This document shows, piece after piece, positions 22,536-33,960 of a DNA stretch of 64,000 bases. A model generated the notes under the pieces. It was not told the origin of the DNA, ran no database searches, and saw only the letters and a program-made list of their open reading frames with translations. Origin of the DNA: Balaenoptera acutorostrata. Lineage: Eukaryota > Chordata > Mammalia > Artiodactyla > Balaenopteridae. The translations under genes and the position numbers were made by a program. Location: the NCBI RefSeq assembly GCF_949987535.1, contig NC_080064.1:40434282-40498281 (forward strand), written 5' to 3'. Each line of letters opens with the position of its first letter. The first letter of the stretch is position 1.

Positions 22536-23885
22536 TATCTCCAAAATCAGCCCCTCCACAGAGAAGCTGAATAGACATTTTTCCAAAGAAGATATATAGA
22601 TGGCCAACAGGCACATGAAAAGATGTTCAACATCACTAATTGTCAGAGAAATGCAAATCAAGACGACAATGAGATACCACCTCACACTCCACAGAATGGT
22701 TATTACCAAAAAGACAAGAAACAACAAGTGTTGGTGAAGATGTGGAAAAAAGGGAACTCTCACACACTGTTGGTGGGAATGTCAACTGGTGCAGCCATTA
22801 TGGAAAACAGTATATCGGAGGTTCCTCACAGAACTAAAATAGAACCACTTATAGGATCCAGCAATTCCACTCCTGGGTATTTATCTGAAAAAAAAAAGAA
22901 AATACTAATTTGAAAAGATATATGGGGACTTCCCTGGTGGCGCAGTGGTTAAGAATCCTCCTGCCAGTGCAGGGGACACGGGTTCAAGCCCTGGTCCAGG
23001 AAGATTCCACATGCCATGGAGCAACTAAGCCCATGAGCCACAACTACTGAGCCTGTGCTCTGGAACCTGTGAGCCACAACTACTGAGCCCATGTGCCACA
23101 ACTACTGAAGCCTGCGCACCTAGACCCATGCTCCACAACAAGAAAAGCCACCGCAATGAGAAGCCTGTGCACCACAACGAAGAGTAGCCCCCCCATCACA
23201 ACTAGAGAAAGCCCATGCACAACAACGAAGACCCAACGCAGCCACAAATAAATAAATATAAATAAATAAATAAAAATTGTTTTTAAATAAATATTTTTTA
23301 AAAAGAAAAGATATATGTACCATGTTCATTGCAGCACTATTTATAATAGCAAGATATGAAAGCAACCTAAATATCCATCAATAGATGAATGCATAAAGAA
23401 GGTGTGATACACACAAACACATCCCCCCACCCCCCCACACACACAGGGATATTACTCAGCCATAAAAAAGAATACAACATTGCCATTTGCAAGAACATGG
23501 ATGGACCTAGAGGATATTATGCTAAGTGAAATAAGTCAGATACAGAAGGAAAAATACCATAAAAATAACAAAACAAATGAACAAAACAGAGACACACAGA
23601 TACAGAACTGAACTGGTGGTTGCCAGAGGGGAGGCGGGGGTGGGGGGACAGACAAAGTGGGTGAAGGGGATTAAGAGGTACAAACTTCCAGCTATTAAGT
23701 AAATAAGTAATGGAATTAATGTGCAGCATAGGGAATATAGTCAATAATATTATAATAACTCCATATGGTGACAGATGGTAACTAGACTTACCCTGGTGAT
23801 CATTTCATAATGTATAAAAATATTGAATCACTATGTTATACACCAAAAACTAATATTGTATGTCAATTATAATAAAAAAATTATT
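22536..23885 (+). mobile_element. L1 3' end, plus strand, split by a SINE
   Basis: ORF2 C-terminal and 3' UTR signatures: 'catgaaaagatgttcaacat', 'gttggtgggaatgtcaactg', 'cattgcagcactatttataa', 'atattactcagccataaaaa', 'ataagtcagatacagaagg' and a 3' end near 23880. The body is degenerate; a CHR SINE interrupts it at 22925-23304. Confidence 0.88.
22925..23304 (+). mobile_element. CHR-type SINE inserted in an L1
   Basis: Starts 'gggacttccctggtggcgca', B-box 'ggttcaagccc'. A phrase 'gagccacaactactgagcc' is repeated internally (near 23035 and 23070), making the element longer than its relatives. Target duplication gaaaagatatatg at 22912-22924 and 23305-23317. Confidence 0.92.
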
Positions 23886-24110
23886 GTAACAAATGGTGAA
23901 TATTTACTATGAGCCCTAAATTAGACACTATTGTTGTATAAATGCTAAATTTATTGTGTGGGGGAATTGTATTATAATTTATATAGGAGAATGTCCTTGT
24001 TCTTAGGAGATTTACCCTAAAATATTTAGTGGTAAAGTGTCTGAATGTAAGCAACTTCAAATGTTTCATCAATATATTTTTATGTCTATATCTCTACTTG
24101 TATCATAGAG
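23886..24110 (+). mobile_element. Unnamed recurring interspersed repeat, copy B (partial)
   Basis: 'gagaatgtccttgttcttag', 'cctaaaatatttagtggtaa' and 'gcaacttcaaatgttt' parallel the 3' part of copies A, C and D. Confidence 0.45.
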
Positions 24111-24657
24111 AGATAAATAAATCAGATGTGAAACAAACAAAAAATCAGCCCTCTGTAAAAGCTATGAGAACATCAACAAAAACTGTCAAAATCAACTTTT
24201 TAGAGGTCTAGAAATTAACGAGAAGTTTGCAACGATCTGAGGAGCATTTATTCAAGAAAAATAGCTGAATTTTGGTAAAAACAGTGATATTGTGGTGTTT
24301 TAACATACTTTATTCCCAATCTCCTCTACTCAGGTCTGCTATAGCCTTGACAACCAAGACCCTTACAATCATGGTAGCCATGAAAACTAGCAGCCCTACA
24401 GCCACTGTAGGAAATCAGGTATAAAGCTACCCAAGAGCCCTACGCCTAAGGAATTGTCAACCCCCATTCACAGGGCTTCTCTTTATTTGACTTGAACCAG
24501 AGCTTAGTCACAACAAACATCCTTTACCTCCAAGGCATTTGTCAAAAAAAAAAAAAAAAGCAGCTATTGTTTAACATCATGGATGCCTGAGGCAGTGCCA
24601 GTTGGAGCAAACAATAAGTGACCAAAACACTTAAAAGGCAAAGCTGGAGAACTGTGT

Positions 24658-24702
<45 letters not shown>

Positions 24703-24739
24703 GGGGGGCTGTCTTTGACAAGCTATGATACATTCTTGG
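24111..24739. other. Unclassified intron 1 with (TG)n
   Basis: No gene. Contains an A16 tract near 24544 and a (TG)n microsatellite at 24653-24702. Confidence 0.5.
24653..24702. repeat. (TG)n microsatellite
   Basis: About 25 TG units with one interruption near 24660. Confidence 0.95.
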
Positions 24740-26062
24740 CAATTTAGAAGGTCATGCACATGTGCAGGGCTATGAGCAAACCTAGAAATTACTTAAGGAA
24801 GCCCTAATCTCTCACCTCTGGTTGACCTTGAGGCTTTGAAAATGTTGGAAGTGAAGACTAAGACAGAGTTGTACATTACCTGCAGGGCATAGAAAGCATG
24901 TCCCAACATACACAGCAATAGAGATACTCAGCAAAGACTGGGGGACTCACTGGTTCAAAGCATTTAAGGAAATACAAGTCCTGTCATTAGAGGGCCATAA
25001 AGCTAACTGAGCAGAGACTTCAGTGGCCACACACAACAAAGAACACAGACTTTACAGAATATAGACATTGCCTCAGGAAAGTAAATAAACAAACAAAAAG
25101 CAACAACAACAGCAAGAAAACAATAAACTCTGGGAAATAGAGTAAGTCTGATTTACACAGTTCCATATTATATTATTTCAAATGTCCAGTTTTCAACAAA
25201 AATTATGACATGTAAAGAAACAAGAGTATGACGTATACATGGAGGAAAAGGCAGTCAGCAGAAAATGTCCTTCAGGAAGCCCAGAAGTTGGGCTTACTAA
25301 ACAAGAGCTTTAAATCATCTATTATAAATATGTACAAAGGACTACAGGAAAACTTATCTAAAGATCTAAAGAAAAGTATGGCGATGTGGCAAAGACGTCT
25401 CATCAAATAAGGAATATCAATAGATAGACATTATTTTAAAAAATAGAAATTTTAGAGTTGAAAAGTACAAAACAAATGAAAATTTCACTAGAGAAACTCA
25501 AGAGCAGATATAAGGTAGCAGAAGAAAGAATAAGTGAACCTGAAAATTTGTCAATTGAGATTATCCAGTCTGAGGTACAGAAAGAAAAAAGAAAAATGAA
25601 TAGTCTCAGAGACTTGTAGGAAACCATCAAGCACAGCAACATAGATATAATGGGAGCCCTAAAGTAGAGGAGAAACGGCCAGAAAGAATGTTTGCAGAAA
25701 TAATGGATGAAAACTTCTGAAATTTAAAGAAAAACAATCTATACATCCAACAAACTCCAATAACTCCAAATCACACACATTGTAAACAGACTGTTCAAAG
25801 ACAAAGATGAAGACAGAATCTTGAAAGCAGCAAAAGTAAAATGATTCAGTAGGTACCAGAAATCCTCAACAGGAATAACAGCCAATTTCTCATCAGAAAT
25901 ATGAAGCCAAAAGAAAGTGGAATGACTTATCCAAAGTACTTGAAGAAGACTTTCAATAGTTCAATATCCAGGCAATTCTCCTTCAAAGAGACGGAAAATT
26001 AAGACTTTCTCAAACAAAAACAGATAATCCATCACTAACAGAACTTCCCTGTAAGAATTATT
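24740..26062 (+). mobile_element. Older L1, 5' part (5' UTR and ORF1), host of a nested L1
   Basis: 'atgtccagttttcaacaaaa' is typical of old L1 5' UTRs. It is followed by a broken ORF1 with 'cagccaatttctcatcagaa' and 'gaaagtggaatgactt'. The sequence resumes at 32275 after the younger L1. Its left limit is uncertain. Confidence 0.78.
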
Positions 26063-26076
26063 AAAGAGAATCCTTC
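26063..26076. repeat. Target-site duplication of the nested L1, left copy
   Basis: aaagagaatccttc; the right copy at 32261-32274 differs at one base. Confidence 0.85.
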
Positions 26077-27493
26077 GGAGACCTTCAAAATGGCGGAGGA
26101 GTAAGATATGGAGATCACCTTCCGCCCCACAAATACATCAGAAATACATCTACATGTGGAAGAACTCCTACAGAACACCTACAGAACGCTGGCAGAAGAC
26201 CTCAGACTTCCCAAAACGCAAGAAACTCCCCCACGTACCTGGGTATGGCAAAAGAAAAAAGAAAAAACAGAGACAAAAGAATAAGGATGGGACCAGCACC
26301 TCTGGGAGGGAGCTGTGAAGGAGGAAAAGTTTCCACACAATAGGAAGCCCCTTCACTGGCAGAGATGGGGGTGGCAGCAGGGAAGCTTCAGAGCCACGGA
26401 GGAGAGCACAGCAACAGGGGTGCAAAGGGCAAAGCAGAGAGATTTCCGCACAGAGGATCAGTGCCAATCAGTACTCACCAGCCTGAGAGGCTTGTCTGCT
26501 CTCAGTGGGTGGGGGCTGAGAGCTGAGGCCTCAGCTTCGGAGGTCAGATCCCAGGGAGAGGACTGGGGATGGCCACGAGAACACAGCCTGAAGGGGGCTA
26601 GTGTGCCACAGCTAGCTGGGAGGGAGTCCAAAAAAGTCTGGAACTGGATAAGAGGCAAGAGACCACTGTTTCGGGGTGCGTGAGGAGAGGCGATTCAGAG
26701 TACCGCCTAAGTGAGCTCCAGAGACAGGTGCGAGCCGTGGCTATCAGCGTGGACACCAGAGACAGGCATGAAATGCTAAGGCTACTGCTGCAGCCACCAA
26801 GAAGCCCGTGTGTAAGCACAGGTCACTATCCACACCTCCCCTCCTGGGAACCTGTGCAGCCCGCCACTGCCAGTCCCGTGACCCAGGGACAACTTCCCCG
26901 GGAGAACACACAGCACACCTCAGGCTCTTGCAACGTCACTGTGGCCTCTGCCGCCGCAGGCTGGCCCTGCATTCCATGCCCCTCCCTCCCTCCCCATGGC
27001 CTGAGTGAGCCAAAGCCCCCTAATCAGCTGCTACTTTAACCCCGTCCTGTCTGAGCGAAGAACAGACACCCTCAGGCGACCTACACGCAGAGGCAGGGCC
27101 AAATCCAAAGCTGAACCCCATGAGCTGTGCAAACAAGGAAGAGAAAGGGAAATTTCTCCCAGAGCCTCAGGAGGAGCAGATTAAATCTCCACAATCAACT
27201 TGATGTACCCTGCATCTCTGGAATACCTGAACAGAAAACGAATCATCCCAAAGTTGAGGAGATGGACCTTGTGTGATTTTCTCTGTATAGCTTTGCTTTT
27301 ACCAATTGTCGAAGGGTTCTGTCTGTCCATTTTTTAGTTTTTTAGTATACTTTTTTAGCTCTTGTTATCATTGGTGGATTTGTTTTTTGGTTTGCTTGCT
27401 CTTTCTTTTTTTAAAACTATTTTTCAATATATTTTTTATTTTTAATAATTTTTTAATTTTTTAATTTTAATAACTTTATTTAATTTCCCTACC

Positions 27494-27548
<55 letters not shown>

Positions 27549-28074
27549 TTCTTTCTTTCTCCCTTTTCTTCTGACCCTTGTGGCTGACAGGGGTCTAGAG
27601 CTCTGGCCGGGTGTCAGGTCTGTGCCTCTGAGGTGGGAGAGCTGAGTTTAGGACATTGGTCCACCAGAGACCTCCCGGCTCCATGTAATATCAAACAGCG
27701 AGAGCTCTCCCACAGATCTCCATCTCAATGCTAAGACCCAGCTCCACTCAACGACCAGCAAGCTACAGTGCTGGACACCTGATGCCAAACACCTAGCAAG
27801 ACAGAAACACAACACCACCCATTAGAATATAGGCTGCCTAAAATCATAATAAGGTCACTGACACCCCAAAACATACCACCAGATGCTGTCCTGCCCACCA
27901 GAAAGACAAGATCCACCCTCACCCACCAGAAAACAGGCACCAGTCCCCTCCACCAGGAAGCCTACACAACGCACTGAACCAACCTTACGCACTGGGGGCA
28001 GACACCAAAAACAGTGGGAACTACGAACCTGCAGCCTGTGAAAAGGAGACCCCAACCACAGTAAGTTAAGCAAA
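26077..28074 (+). promoter_or_regulatory. L1 5' UTR of a second, longer type
   Basis: About 2 kb precede ORF1, twice as long as in the L1 at 5746 and of different sequence, including a T-rich section and a long (TC)n tract. The start 'cttcaaaatggcggagg' keeps the 'aagatgg-cgg' type core. Several short open frames here are not genes. Confidence 0.65.
27494..27565. repeat. (TC)n tract within the L1 5' UTR
   Basis: Over 30 TC units with a TTTC-rich end. Polypyrimidine runs may be part of this L1 subfamily's 5' UTR and then expanded. Confidence 0.93.
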
Positions 28075-28968
28075 ATGAGAAAACAGAGAAACATACAGCA
28101 GATGAAGGAGCAAGGTAAAAACCCACCAGACCAAACAAATGAAGAAGAAATAGGCAATCTACCTGAAAAAGAATTCAGAATAATAATAGTAAAGATGATC
28201 CAAAATCTTGGAAATAGAATGGAGAAACATACAAGAATCTTTTAACAAGGACCTAGAAGAACTAAAGAACAAACAAACAACGATGAACAACACAATAAAT
28301 GAAATTAGAAGTTCTCTAGAAGGAATCAATGGCAGAATAACTGAGGCAGAAGAACGGATAAGTGACCTGGAAGATAAAATAGTGGAAATAACTACTGCAG
28401 AGCAGAATAAAGAAAAAAGAATGAAAAGAATTAAGGACAGTCTCAGAGACCTCTGGGACAACATGAAATGCACCAACATTTGAATTATAGGGGTCCCAGA
28501 AGAAGAAGAGAAACAGAAAGGGAGTGAGAAAATATTTGAAGAGATTATAGTTGAAAATTTCCCAAATATGGGAAAGGAAATAGTTAATCAAGTCCAGGAA
28601 GCACAGAGAGTCCCATACAGGATAAATCCAAGGAGAAACATGCCAAGACACATATTAATCAAACTGTCAAAAATTAAATACAAAGAAAAAATATTAAAAG
28701 CAGCAAGGGAAAAACAAGAAATAACATACAAGGGAATCCCCATAAGGTTAACAGCTGATCTTTCAGCAAAACTCTGCAAGCCAGAAGGGAATGGCAGGAC
28801 ATATTTAAAGTGATGAAAGGGAAAACCCTACAACAAAGATTACTCTATCCAGCAAGGATCTCATTCAGATTTGATGGAGAAATCAAAACCTTTACAGACA
28901 AACAAAAGCTAAGAGAATTCAGCACCAACAAACCAGCTTTACAACAAATGCTAAAGGAACTTCTCTAG
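28075..28968 (+). pseudogene. Broken L1 ORF1 of the nested L1
   Basis: ATG at 28075 and terminal TAG at 28966 correspond to the intact ORF1 at 6713-7618. A small deletion near 28205 shifts the frame, TGA at 28481-28483 replaces an Arg codon, and a one-base loss near 28770 (the SAETLQ region reads 'cagcaaaactctgc') shifts it again. Coiled-coil, RRM and C-terminal segments can all be traced. Confidence 0.85.
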
Positions 28969-29026
28969 GCAGGAAACACAAGAGAAGGAAAAGACCTACA
29001 ATAACAAACCCAAAACAATTTAGTAA

Positions 29027-31890
29027 ATGGTAATAGGAACAAACATATTGATAACTACCTTAAATGTAAATGGATTAAATGCTCCAACCAAAAGACACAG
29101 ACTGGCTGAATGGATACAAAAAAAAGACCCATACATATGCTGTCTACAAAAGACCCACTTCAGACCTAGGTACACATACAGACTGAAAATGAGGGGATGG
29201 AAAAAGATATTCCATGCAAATGGAAATCAAAAGAAACCTGGAGTAGCAATTCTTATATCAGACAAAATAGGCTTTAAAATAAAGACTATTACAAGAGACA
29301 AAGAAGGACACTACATAATGATCAAGGGATCAATCCAAGAAGAAGATATAACAATTGCAAATATTTATGCACCCAAAATAGGAGCACCGCAATACATAAG
29401 GCAAATGCTAATAGCCATAAAAGGGGAAATCAACAGTTATACAATCATAGTAGGCGGCTTTAACACCCCACTTTCCCCAATGGACAGATCAACCATCATG
29501 AAAATAAATAAGGAAACACAAGCTTTAAATGATACATTAAACAAGATGGAATTAATTGATATTTATAGGACATTCCATCCAAAAACAACAGAAAACACTT
29601 TCTTCTCAAGTGCTCATGGAACATTTTCCAGGATAGATCATATCTTGGGTCACAAATCAAGCCTCAGTAAATTTAAGAAAATTGAAATTGTATCAATTAT
29701 CTTTTCCGACCACAACCCTATGAGACTAGATATCAATTACAGGAAAAAAATATGTAAAAAATACAAACACATGGAGGCTAAACAATACACTACTAAATAA
29801 CCAAGAGATCTCTGAAGATATCAAAGAGGAAATAAAAAAATACCTACAAACAAATGACAATGAAAACACGTTGACTCAAAACCTATGAGATGCAGCAAAA
29901 GCAGCTCTAAGAAGGAAGTTTATAGCAATGCACTCCTACCTCAAGAAACAAGAAACATCTTAAATAAACAACCTAACCTTACACCTAAAGCAATTAGAGA
30001 AAGGAGAACAAAATACCCAAAGTTAGCAGAAGAAATCATAAAGATCAGATCAGAAATAAATGGGAAAAAAATGAAGGAAATGATAGCAAAGATCAATAAA
30101 ACTAAAAGCTGGTTCTTTGAGAAGGTAAACAAAATTGATAATAACCATTAGCCAGACTCATCAAGAAAAAAAAAGGGAGAGGACTCAAAACAACTGAATT
30201 AGAAATAAAAAAGGAGAAGTAACAACTGACACTGCAGAAATACAAAGGATCATGAGAGATTACTACAAGCAACTATATGCCAATAAAATGGACAACCTGC
30301 AAGAAATGGACAAATTCTTAGAAAAGCACAACCTTCTGTGACTGAACCAGGAAGGAATAGAAAATATAAACAGACCAATCACAAGCACTGATATTGAAAC
30401 TGTGATTAAAAATCTTCCAACAAACAAAAGCCCAGGACCAGATGGCTTCACAGGTGAATTCTGTCAAATATTTAGAGAACAGCTAACACCAATCCTTCTC
30501 AAACTCTTCCAAAACAGAGCAGAGGGAGGAACACTCCCAAACTCATTCTACGAGGCCACCATCACACTTATACCAAAACCAGACAAAGATGTCACAAAAA
30601 AAGGAAAAACTACAGGAAACACAAAAGACCCCGAATAGCCAAAACAATCTTGAGAAAGAAAAACGGAGCTGGAGGAATCAGGTGCCCAGACTTCAGACTA
30701 TACTACAAAGCTACAGTAATCAAGACAGTATGGTACTGGCACAACAACAGAAATGTAGATCAATGGAACAGGATAGAAAGCCCAGAGATAAACCTACACA
30801 CATGTGGTCATCTTAGTTTTGATAAAGGAGGCAAGTACATACAATGGAGAAAAGAGAGCCTCTTCAATAAGTGGTGCTGGGAAAACTGGACAGCTACAGG
30901 TAAAAGAATGAAATTAGAACATTCCCTAACACCATACACACAAAAAAACTCAGAATGGATTAAAGACCTAAATGTAAGGCCAGACACTATCAAACTCTTA
31001 GAGGAAAACATAGGCAGAACACTCTATGACATAAATCACAGCAAGATCCTTTTTGACCCACCTCCTAGAGAGATGGAAATAAAAACAAAAATAAACAAAT
31101 GGGACCTAATGAAACGTAAAAGCTTTTGCACAGCAAAGGAAAAAAATAAACAAGATGAAAAGACAACCCTCAGAATGGGAGAAAATATTTGCAAATGAAG
31201 CAACTGACAAAGGATTAATCTCCAAAATTGACTAGCAGCTCATGCAGCTCCATATAAAAAAGGAAACAACCCAATCCAAAAATGGGCAGAAGTCCTACAT
31301 AGACATTTCTCCAAAGAAGATATACGGATTGCCAACAAACACATGAAAGGATGCTCATCTTCACTAATCATTAGAGAAATGCAAATCAAAACTACAATGA
31401 GGTATCACCTCACACTGGTCAGAATGGCCATCATCAAAAAATCTACAAACAATAAATGCTGGAGAGGGTGTGGAGGAAAGGGAACCCTCTTGCACTGTTG
31501 GTGGGAATGTAAATTGATATAGCCATTATGGAGAACAGTATGGAGGTTCCTTAAGAAACTAAAAATGGAACTACCATATGACCCAGCAGTCCCACTACTG
31601 GGCATATACCCTGACAAAGCCGTAATTCAAAAGGGTCATGTACCACAATGTTCACTGCAGCTCTATTTACAATAGCCAGGACATGGAAGCAACCTAAGTG
31701 TCCATTGACAGATGAATGGATAAAGAAGATGTGGCACATAGATACAATGGAATATTACTCAGCCATAAGAAGAAACGAAATTGAGTTATCTGTAGTGAGG
31801 TGGATGGACCTAGAGTCTCTCATACAGTGTGAAGTAAGTCAGAAAGAGGAAAACAAATACCATATGCTAACACATATATATGGAATATTA
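29027..31890 (+). pseudogene. Broken and internally deleted L1 ORF2 of the nested L1
   Basis: The endonuclease region is open from 29027 to 29800, but two catalytic positions are changed: the QETHF Glu codon is AAG (29150-29152, Lys) and the GDFN Asp codon is GGC (29456-29458, Gly). SDH is intact. Frameshifts follow near 29750, 29990 and later. The junction near 30615 joins the start of the reverse transcriptase directly to its 'thumb', losing about 318 codons with FADD. The C-terminal Cys-rich motif remains near 31460. Confidence 0.87.
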
Positions 31891-32260
31891 AAAAAAAAAA
31901 TGGTTCTGAAGAACCTAGGGGCAGGACAGGAATAAAGACGCAGACATAGAGAATGGACTTGAGGACACGGGGAGGGGGAAGGGTAAGCGGGGACGAAGTG
32001 AGAGAGTGGCACTGACATATATACACTATGAAATGTAAAATAGATAGCTAGTGGGAAGCAGCCACATAGCACAGGGAGATCAGCTCAGGGCTTTGTGACC
32101 ACCTAGAGGGGTGGGATAGGGAGGGTGGGAGGGAGACACAAGAGGGAGGAGATATGGGGGTATATATATGTGTATAGCTGATTCATTTTGTTATAAAGCA
32201 GAAACTAACACACCATTGTAAAGCAATTATACTCCAATAAAGATGTTAAAACAAACAAAA
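31891..32260 (+). other. L1 3' UTR with A-rich tail
   Basis: Includes a G-rich polypurine stretch (32100-32160, 'gggatagggagggtgggagg'), a hallmark of mammalian L1 3' UTRs, then 'tataaagcagaaactaacac' and AATAAA before the tail. Confidence 0.85.
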
Positions 32261-32274
32261 AAAGAGAATTCTTC
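32261..32274. repeat. Target-site duplication of the nested L1, right copy
   Basis: aaagagaattcttc, one mismatch to 26063-26076. Confidence 0.85.
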
Positions 32275-33960
32275 ATATTAAAATAAAAGGACACTAGACA
32301 GTAGCTAAAATACACATGAAAAAATAAAGAACACCAATAAGGGAACTACACTGGTAAACCTAAGACAGTGTAAATGTATTTTCTCTCATTTAACCATTCT
32401 TATTTAAAATAAAATTACATAAAGCAACAATTATTAAACTGTGTTGAAGGGTGTATATGTATAAAGATGTCATCTGTATGATAATAAAATTATAAAGAAG
32501 AGGAGAGAGAACAGAACTAAATAAAAGCAAAGTTTTATGTATTATTCAAATTAAATTGGTATTAATCCATACTATACTGTTAAAAATTAAAATGTTAATT
32601 GTGAACCCCAGAACCATTACTAAGAAAATAACTCAAAAAATATAGTAATAGAAACAAGGGAATTAAAATGGTCCACTTGATAATAGTTAACACAAAAGAA
32701 GTCACTAATGCAGAAACAGAGAAACAAAAAGGACATTAAGACAGAGAAGACAGCAAAATGACAGAGGTAAATCCTACTTTATCTTACATTAAATGTAAAT
32801 TGACTAAACACTCCAATCAAAAGGTAGAGTTTAGGAGAATGGATTACAAACTATAATCCAATTATATGTTGTCTACAAGAGACACACTTTAGATTCAAAG
32901 ACACACATGGGAAAAAAATAATCTATGCAAGAAGTAACCAAAGGAGAGTTGCAGTGGTTATCCTAACATCAGACACACTAGACATTAAAACAAAAATTGA
33001 TACTAGAAGCAAAGAAGGACATTTTATAATGATGTAACAATTAAAAACATAGGTAAATATATTCCAAGAAGACACAACAATATAACCATATATGTACTTA
33101 AATGAGCCCCAAAATACATGATGCAAAAACAAACAGGCATCTCTCTAAAGAAGATTCACAAATGGCCAAAAAGCACATGAAAATACGTTCAACATCATTA
33201 GTCATTATGGAAATATAAATCAAAATCACAATGAGATAGCTCTTCATACTCACTAGGATGGCTATAAATAAAAAGATGGACAAAACAAGTGTTGGGGAGG
33301 ATGCCAAAAAATTGGAACCCTCCTACTGTGCTGGTGGAAATGTAAAATGGTGTAGTCACTGTGGTAAAAAGTTTGGTGTTCCTCAAGAAAAGTAAACAGT
33401 TACCACAAGAACCAGCAACTTGCTAGGTATATACCCAAGAGCACTGAAAACATACGTTCACACAAAAATAGGTACAAGAGTATAACAGCGTTATTCATAA
33501 TAACCAAAAAGTGGATACAACCCAAATGTCCATCAACTGATGAATAAGCAAGATATGGTATATCCATACAATGGAATATTACTTGGCCATAAAAAGAAAT
33601 AAAGTACTGATGTATACTATAACATGGATGAATTTTAAAAACATTATGCTAAGTGAAAGAAGCCAGACACGGAAGGCCACATATTGCATAATTCCACTTA
33701 TAGAAATGTCCAGAGTAGGCAAATCCATAGACCTAGAAACTAGATTAGTGGTAGCCAGGGGCTGGGGGGAGAGGGAGATGACAGTAATAGGTATGGGATT
33801 TCTTCATGGGGTGATGAAAATGTTCTGGAATTACTGGTGATTGTTGCACAACTTTGTGAATATATAAAAATTTATTGAACTGTACACTTTAAAAGAGTGG
33901 ATTTTATGATATGTGAATTATATCTCAATTTTTTTAAAACTTAAAAATTCAGGACTAAAG
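32275..33960 (+). mobile_element. Older L1, 3' part, continuing from 26062
   Basis: ORF2 start region ('cattaaatgtaaattgact', 'ttgtctacaagagacacact') follows the nested insertion, then a jump near 33110 to the C-terminal region ('gaaaatacgttcaacatcat', 'aatggaatattacttggcca') and a 3' end near 33945. The middle of ORF2 is missing. Confidence 0.82.

Larger units (their letters stand above)
26077..32260 (+). mobile_element. Younger L1 nested inside an older L1, internally deleted
   Basis: Complete from the 5' end ('ggagaccttcaaaatggcgg') to the 3' UTR and A-rich tail ('ctccaataaagatgttaaa'). ORF1 and ORF2 are recognisable but broken. Compared with the L1 at 5746, about 954 bp of ORF2 are missing at a junction near 30615, removing the FADD catalytic core of the reverse transcriptase. 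A 14-bp target duplication with one mismatch flanks it. More diverged than the L1 at 5746. Confidence 0.92.
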
